Source: Jidongwangia harbinensis
GTDB lineage: Bacteria > Actinomycetota > Actinomycetes > Mycobacteriales > Micromonosporaceae
Assembly (NCBI RefSeq): GCF_020216025.1
Contig: NZ_JAIWNC010000025.1
Coordinates: forward strand, 62,001-126,000
Length of the DNA stretch: 64,000 nt
Reading direction: 5' to 3'
Part shown: positions 60,693-64,000 of the stretch, in pieces
How positions within the stretch are numbered: position 1 is the first letter of the stretch
Layout: every line of letters begins with the position of its first letter
Notes under the pieces: model-generated
Database searches by the model: none
What the model was told of the DNA's origin: nothing
What the model saw: the letters and a program-made list of their open reading frames with translations, nothing else
Program-made: the position numbers and the translations under genes

Positions 60693-61715
60693 ATGAACGC
60701 CATGGCACGACGGAGGCGGGCACGCAGCAGATACTGGCTCTCCTATCTGTACGCGGGCATCGGAGCGATGTTGCTCGTCGCCGCGTTTCTGCTGCTGTAC
60801 CCGGTGCGCCAGGTCGACGGTTTCAGCACGGACCTGCGGATCAACATGGGCGCGAACCTGCTGGATCTGGTCCTCGCCGCGCTGGTGCTGCAACCGCTGA
60901 TCCTCATCCTCAGCCGCAACGCGGTGCGCCGGCGGAACCGCCTGGACTACTGGGAGGTGATCAGGCGGGTCGAGAAGGCCGAGGACCGCGTCGACATCTG
61001 GAAGCACTGGACCGGCCTGCTGGAGAGCCAGTACGAGACCGCCTTCGTGGCCGCCGTCCGCGACGCCCTCGACCGGGGTGTGCGCTTCCGGATCATGCTG
61101 ACCGACCCGTCCTCCCCGGACGCCGCCGAGCGCGCCCGCCAGGTGGCGCCCACCGACGCCATCGTGCTGATGCGCCAGAACATCGAACGACTCGACGCCG
61201 TCCTCAACGACCTCCCGGCACTGCACCGCGAACTCCTCCAGGTCCGGGTCAGCTCGGTCGGCCCGGCGCACGCCTTCTACCGGATCGACGACTGGCTGAC
61301 CTACGGCCTGTTCCGCGACCGGCGGGTGAGCGACAGTTCCCAGCGCGAGGTCCGGGTGCAGGGCGACCTCGGCGAACTGGCACTCGAATCGTTCGAGAAC
61401 CGGTGGAACGGCACCGGCCTGATGCGGATTGCCGACCACTACCGGATGCGCCTGCGGTTCACGGTGCGCGACGAGGCCGCGGAGCACGATCTGCGCTACG
61501 TGGTGCACGACGGCGAACACTGGGTCAACGTCCATCCCGCCGCCCTGTCGCACGCCTTCCACCCCGACCACGAGGTGTCGATGGAGGGAAACGGCCACAA
61601 GAGGTACGTCCTGGCCGACGCCACCCCGGACAAGCGGGACCGGGTGATGGCCTTCTACACCGCCAAGTACGGCGCCGACCACGGTGCCGTCCTGCTCCGC
61701 CTGATCGACGGTTAG
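60693..61715 (+). CDS. Two-helix membrane protein with a PLD-like domain lacking HKD motifs
   Basis: A 340-residue protein. A very basic start (ARRRRARSRYW) is followed by two membrane helices (about 16-37 and 50-73). The soluble part, from about 85, has the pattern of phospholipase D-like folds: RRVEKAEDRVDIWKHWTG, ALDRGVRFRIMLTDPSSPDAA and LALESFENRWNGTG. No HxKx4D motif is seen, so catalysis is unlikely and a binding or immune-type role is possible. No ribosome binding site precedes the ATGs at 60693 or 60702. Divergent from TetR. Confidence 0.7.
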   Translation: MNAMARRRRARSRYWLSYLYAGIGAMLLVAAFLLLYPVRQVDGFSTDLRINMGANLLDLVLAALVLQPLILILSRNAVRRRNRLDYWEVIRRVEKAEDRVDIWKHWTGLLESQYETAFVAAVRDALDRGVRFRIMLTDPSSPDAAERARQVAPTDAIVLMRQNIERLDAVLNDLPALHRELLQVRVSSVGPAHAFYRIDDWLTYGLFRDRRVSDSSQREVRVQGDLGELALESFENRWNGTGLMRIADHYRMRLRFTVRDEAAEHDLRYVVHDGEHWVNVHPAALSHAFHPDHEVSMEGNGHKRYVLADATPDKRDRVMAFYTAKYGADHGAVLLRLIDG

Positions 61716-61719
61716 CCCG

Positions 61720-62178
61720 TCAGGGGGTGGTGTTCTCGATCATCCGCCGGAGCACCTTCAGCGCCGTGACGTAGTCGGCGTCGTCGATGCCCCGATGGAT
61801 CCGGTCGCGGATCGCCGGGCCGTACTTCTTCCACTCGGTCCGCGCCTCCTCCCCCGCTCCGGTGATCCACCACCGGCCCGCGTCGTCGCGGCGGAGCAGG
61901 CCGCGCTCCCGCAACACCTCCGCCTCGGCGCCGAGGTCGTCCTCGGCGCGGAGGTACGTGCTCATCGCCTGTTCGAGCTCGCCGACGGTCATGCCGCGGC
62001 CGTCGGCCGAGATGTCGTTCGCGGACAGGTTGCGCAGCAGCCAGAACTGCGGCTGGCTGAAGCCCGCCCTGGCCTGCTCGGCGCGGGTGAACGCGATCAG
62101 CGCCTGGTAGGCCACGCCGGTCCAGTACGCGGCCGGCTGCGCGGCGAGCTCGGCGTCGGACAGCTCCTGCATCGTCAT
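61720..62178 (-). CDS. MarR-like winged-helix regulator
   Basis: A 152-residue protein. GFSQPQFWLLRNLSAND, MTVGELEQAMSTYLRAEDDLGAEAEVLRERGLLRR (split) and WWITGAGEE follow the helix-wing order of MarR-type regulators, but the recognition helix is unusual. The ATG at 62178 has no ribosome binding site and lies 7 nt after a TACCGT -10 hexamer, so it is probably leaderless. It may control neighbours; no operator is evident. Confidence 0.75.
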   Translation of the reverse strand: MTMQELSDAELAAQPAAYWTGVAYQALIAFTRAEQARAGFSQPQFWLLRNLSANDISADGRGMTVGELEQAMSTYLRAEDDLGAEAEVLRERGLLRRDDAGRWWITGAGEEARTEWKKYGPAIRDRIHRGIDDADYVTALKVLRRMIENTTP

Positions 62179-62185
62179 GGCAGCG

Positions 62186-62216
62186 ACGGTAGAACCTCGA
62201 TCGCGGTTGAGGTCAA
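62186..62216 (-). promoter_or_regulatory. Promoter with TTGACC (-35) and TACCGT (-10), leaderless start
   Basis: On the minus strand TTGACC (62216-62211) and TACCGT (62191-62186) are 19 bp apart. The ATG follows 7 nt later. This is the most complete promoter of the leaderless set in the window. Confidence 0.6.
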
Positions 62217-63334
62217 GCGACCGAGCGCAGCACGAGGTTGCCGAACTGCGACGTCTCCTGGTCCACCCCGATGCGGCCGTGCCGGTCCAGCCCGACGACC
62301 CGGATCGCGATGTCGCTGACCGGCTCGGGGAACAACGTGGTGTGCCCGTCACGCCAGCGGAACGGCACGGCGGTGCTCTGCGGATCCGCCCAGGTGTGCC
62401 CGGCCACGTCACCACGGTCGTTGAGGAACGAGCCGCTGCCCACGTGACCGGGCAGGCCGATGACGACCATGCGGCCGTCCCGCCAGAGCACCGGCCGCGA
62501 GTCGTCGCCGAAACGGGCGTACCCGGTCATCGTCCCGGCCCGGTTGAGGCCCCACACCCGGCCGGCGGTGGCCTCCGTGCCCACCAGCAGGTCGGTCATC
62601 CGACCGTGCTGCCAGAGGAACGGACGGTCGTCGGACGATCCGGCGACGGTGCTGAAGCCGCTCACCTGGCCGCGATCGTTGATCGCCGTGGGAACGCTGC
62701 CGTCGCCGCCCAGGGTGCCCAGCTCGGTCATCCGGCCGCGCTCCCACAGCACCGCCCGCTCGGTGGAGGTGCCGGGCCGGGTGATCGTGCCGACGACCTG
62801 GCCGCGGTTGTTGATGTCCACGACTCGGCTGTTCATCCCCGCGGGGGTCGGCAGCATCGTCAGGCGGTCGCGATCCCACCGGAAGGCGCGGAAGGCGTCG
62901 TTCCGGTCGTTCGCGGTACCGGCGACCTGATCCCGGTCGTTGATGACGACGCCCTCGAACGAGGCCACGGCGGCGCGGCGCAGATAGGTGACCGCGCCGG
63001 CGCGCCAGAGGAACAGGCCGCCCTCGACGTACCCGACGACGTGGCCCTTCTCGTTGATCGCGCCGGCCCGCACGCCCTCGACGTCGAGAGCCGTGGGGGT
63101 ACGCCGGCCGTGCCACCACACCACGACCCGGTAGTTGTCCGCGGCGTCGACGCTCTCGCCGATGATGTCGCCGCGCTGGTTCATGGCGGTGCCGAACGAT
63201 CCGACCCCGCCCAGCGAGTCCAACCGGACCAGCTGCCCGGTGTCGACCGGTGGCGCCACCGCCGCTGCGGGAACGGCGGTGGCGAGCGCCAGGGTGGCGG
63301 CGGTCAGGATGACTCCGAGCCTGTGGATGCGCAT
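62213..63334 (-). CDS. Secreted HAF-repeat protein
   Basis: A 373-residue exported protein (signal VILTAATLALATAVPAAAVA). About seven repeats of 40-45 residues contain A-IN-(D/N/E)RG(Q/H)V-G and a following FLW--G-MT-L, as in LGTLGGDGSVPTAINDRGQVSG. These are HAF repeats, probably a beta-propeller. No catalytic residues are recognised. GGAGGG precedes the ATG at 63334. Function unknown; surface or carbohydrate binding is a guess. Confidence 0.85.
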   Translation of the reverse strand: MRIHRLGVILTAATLALATAVPAAAVAPPVDTGQLVRLDSLGGVGSFGTAMNQRGDIIGESVDAADNYRVVVWWHGRRTPTALDVEGVRAGAINEKGHVVGYVEGGLFLWRAGAVTYLRRAAVASFEGVVINDRDQVAGTANDRNDAFRAFRWDRDRLTMLPTPAGMNSRVVDINNRGQVVGTITRPGTSTERAVLWERGRMTELGTLGGDGSVPTAINDRGQVSGFSTVAGSSDDRPFLWQHGRMTDLLVGTEATAGRVWGLNRAGTMTGYARFGDDSRPVLWRDGRMVVIGLPGHVGSGSFLNDRGDVAGHTWADPQSTAVPFRWRDGHTTLFPEPVSDIAIRVVGLDRHGRIGVDQETSQFGNLVLRSVA

Positions 63335-63370
63335 CTCGTACCCTCCGGATAGCTGAGCTGTCACCCGGTT

Positions 63371-63407
63371 GGTCACCGGCCGCACCGCATCGGTTCGGCC
63401 GGTGACC
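63371..63407 (-). terminator. Terminator hairpin after phosphoketolase
   Basis: GGTCACCGGCCG (63371-63382) and CGGCCGGTGACC (63396-63407) pair perfectly across 13 nt. It lies 32 bp beyond the phosphoketolase stop codon on the minus strand. Confidence 0.7.
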
Positions 63408-63438
63408 TGTCGCATCCGCGACTCGCCGCCGCGCCGGA

Positions 63439-64000
63439 TCAGCCGCGGGCCGCCCAGTCGCCGAGCGACCAGTCCCGCACCTCCGGCATGTCCTCGAGGT
63501 GTTCGACGATGTACTCCTCGTGGCCGGCCAGCTGCCGCTCACACCACTGCTTCAGCTCGGCGGCGCCACGGGGCAGCCGCTTGGCGTTGTTGATCGCGTC
63601 CAGCACCAGGTGGTAGCGGGACGCCTTGTTCCGCACCGTCATGTCGAACGGCGTCGTGGTGGTGCCCTGCTCGATGAAGCCGCGCACCCGGAACCGGTCC
63701 GCGTCCGGCCGCCCGTGCACCAGCTGATGGATCGCGCCCGGGTAGCCGTGGAACGAGAACACCACGTCCACGGTGTCGGTGAACAGCTCGGTGAAGTACG
63801 TCGAGCTCATCCCGTGTGGGTGGTCCTTGGGCCGGACCAGCGTCATCAGGTCGACCACGTTGACCACCCGCACCTTCAGCCCGGGCAGCTTCTCCTTGAG
63901 GATCTGCGCGGCCGCCACGGTCTCCATGGTCACCACGTCACCGGCACAGGCCAGCACGATGTCCGGGTCGGCGGTGCCGTCGTCGGTGCCGGCCCACTCC
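63439..64000 (-). CDS. xfp: Xylulose-5-phosphate/fructose-6-phosphate phosphoketolase, C-terminal part
   Basis: The C-terminal 186 residues of a phosphoketolase; the rest lies beyond the right edge. DIVLACAGDVVTMETVAAAQIL, VNVVDLMTL, FTDTVDVVFSFHGYPGAIHQLVHGR (split) and RGFIEQGTTTTPFDMTVRNK are characteristic of the Xfp C-terminal domain. The enzyme splits sugar phosphates with thiamine diphosphate and phosphate to acetyl phosphate. The active-site residues lie in the missing part. Confidence 0.95.
   Translation of the reverse strand, partial: EWAGTDDGTADPDIVLACAGDVVTMETVAAAQILKEKLPGLKVRVVNVVDLMTLVRPKDHPHGMSSTYFTELFTDTVDVVFSFHGYPGAIHQLVHGRPDADRFRVRGFIEQGTTTTPFDMTVRNKASRYHLVLDAINNAKRLPRGAAELKQWCERQLAGHEEYIVEHLEDMPEVRDWSLGDWAARG

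Noticed and set aside
1..64000. tRNA, rRNA, riboswitches or a biosynthetic gene cluster
   Set aside because: No cloverleaf, rRNA segment or known riboswitch consensus was seen, and no PKS, NRPS, terpene or RiPP core enzymes are encoded.

Overview
The window is chromosomal DNA of very high GC. Its secreted Tat and Sec proteins, multiple c-di-GMP, Ser/Thr kinase and ECF regulators, carbohydrate-active enzymes and frequent leaderless starts suggest a filamentous actinomycete, most probably Micromonosporaceae (Actinoplanes-like). That assignment is inference from gene content only. No rRNA, tRNA, transposase, prophage or CRISPR array was seen.

Layout. 1-7.8 kb: a truncated MFS exporter, a sugar-sensor-like GGDEF/EAL protein, a membrane Ser/Thr kinase, an F420-type nitroreductase-family protein and a serpin. 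7.8-11.8 kb: a zinc-responsive CobW-family gene behind a Zur-like box, a block of palindromic repeats, and a divergent MFS/MarR pair with operator repeats. 11.9-20.6 kb: a secreted sugar dehydrogenase fused to a lactonase domain, a sugar ABC importer (no ATPase gene), a GH6 cellulase-family protein, and a two-component system with a membrane partner. 22.6-25.7 kb: a serine hydrolase and a Tat-exported flavin oxidase. 26.3-33.3 kb: a GntR-led operon with a small 2x[4Fe-4S] ferredoxin, an SsuABC-type importer and an AprA/fumarate-reductase-like flavoprotein fused to HEAT repeats. 33.4-38.6 kb: subtilase, beta-hydroxyacid dehydrogenase, MFS, RTX-type protein, ECF sigma factor.

38.6-46.0 kb holds the most unusual locus: eight tightly coupled minus-strand genes. 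In order of transcription they are a micro-ORF, a dynamin-like GTPase, a cytosolic C39-like cysteine peptidase, a membrane-anchored GrpE-like protein, a membrane Hsp70 lacking the normal substrate-binding domain, a second micro-ORF, a DxDxDG-repeat protein and a second dynamin-like GTPase. The two micro-ORFs share an NIP-[SA]-[YF]-x-RIE motif and both overlap the start codon of the next gene. The set recalls mycobacterial ini-type dynamin loci, but the GrpE-like, peptidase and micro-ORF components look new.

46.1-64 kb: two very large FtsX-like permeases without an ATPase, a PASTA protein, an aldo/keto reductase, a lysozyme-like/VCBS protein, a LacI regulator divergent from a CBM2-PL11 rhamnogalacturonan lyase, a TetR/hydrolase pair with shared operators, a membrane PLD-like protein, a MarR-like regulator, an HAF-repeat protein and the C-terminus of phosphoketolase.
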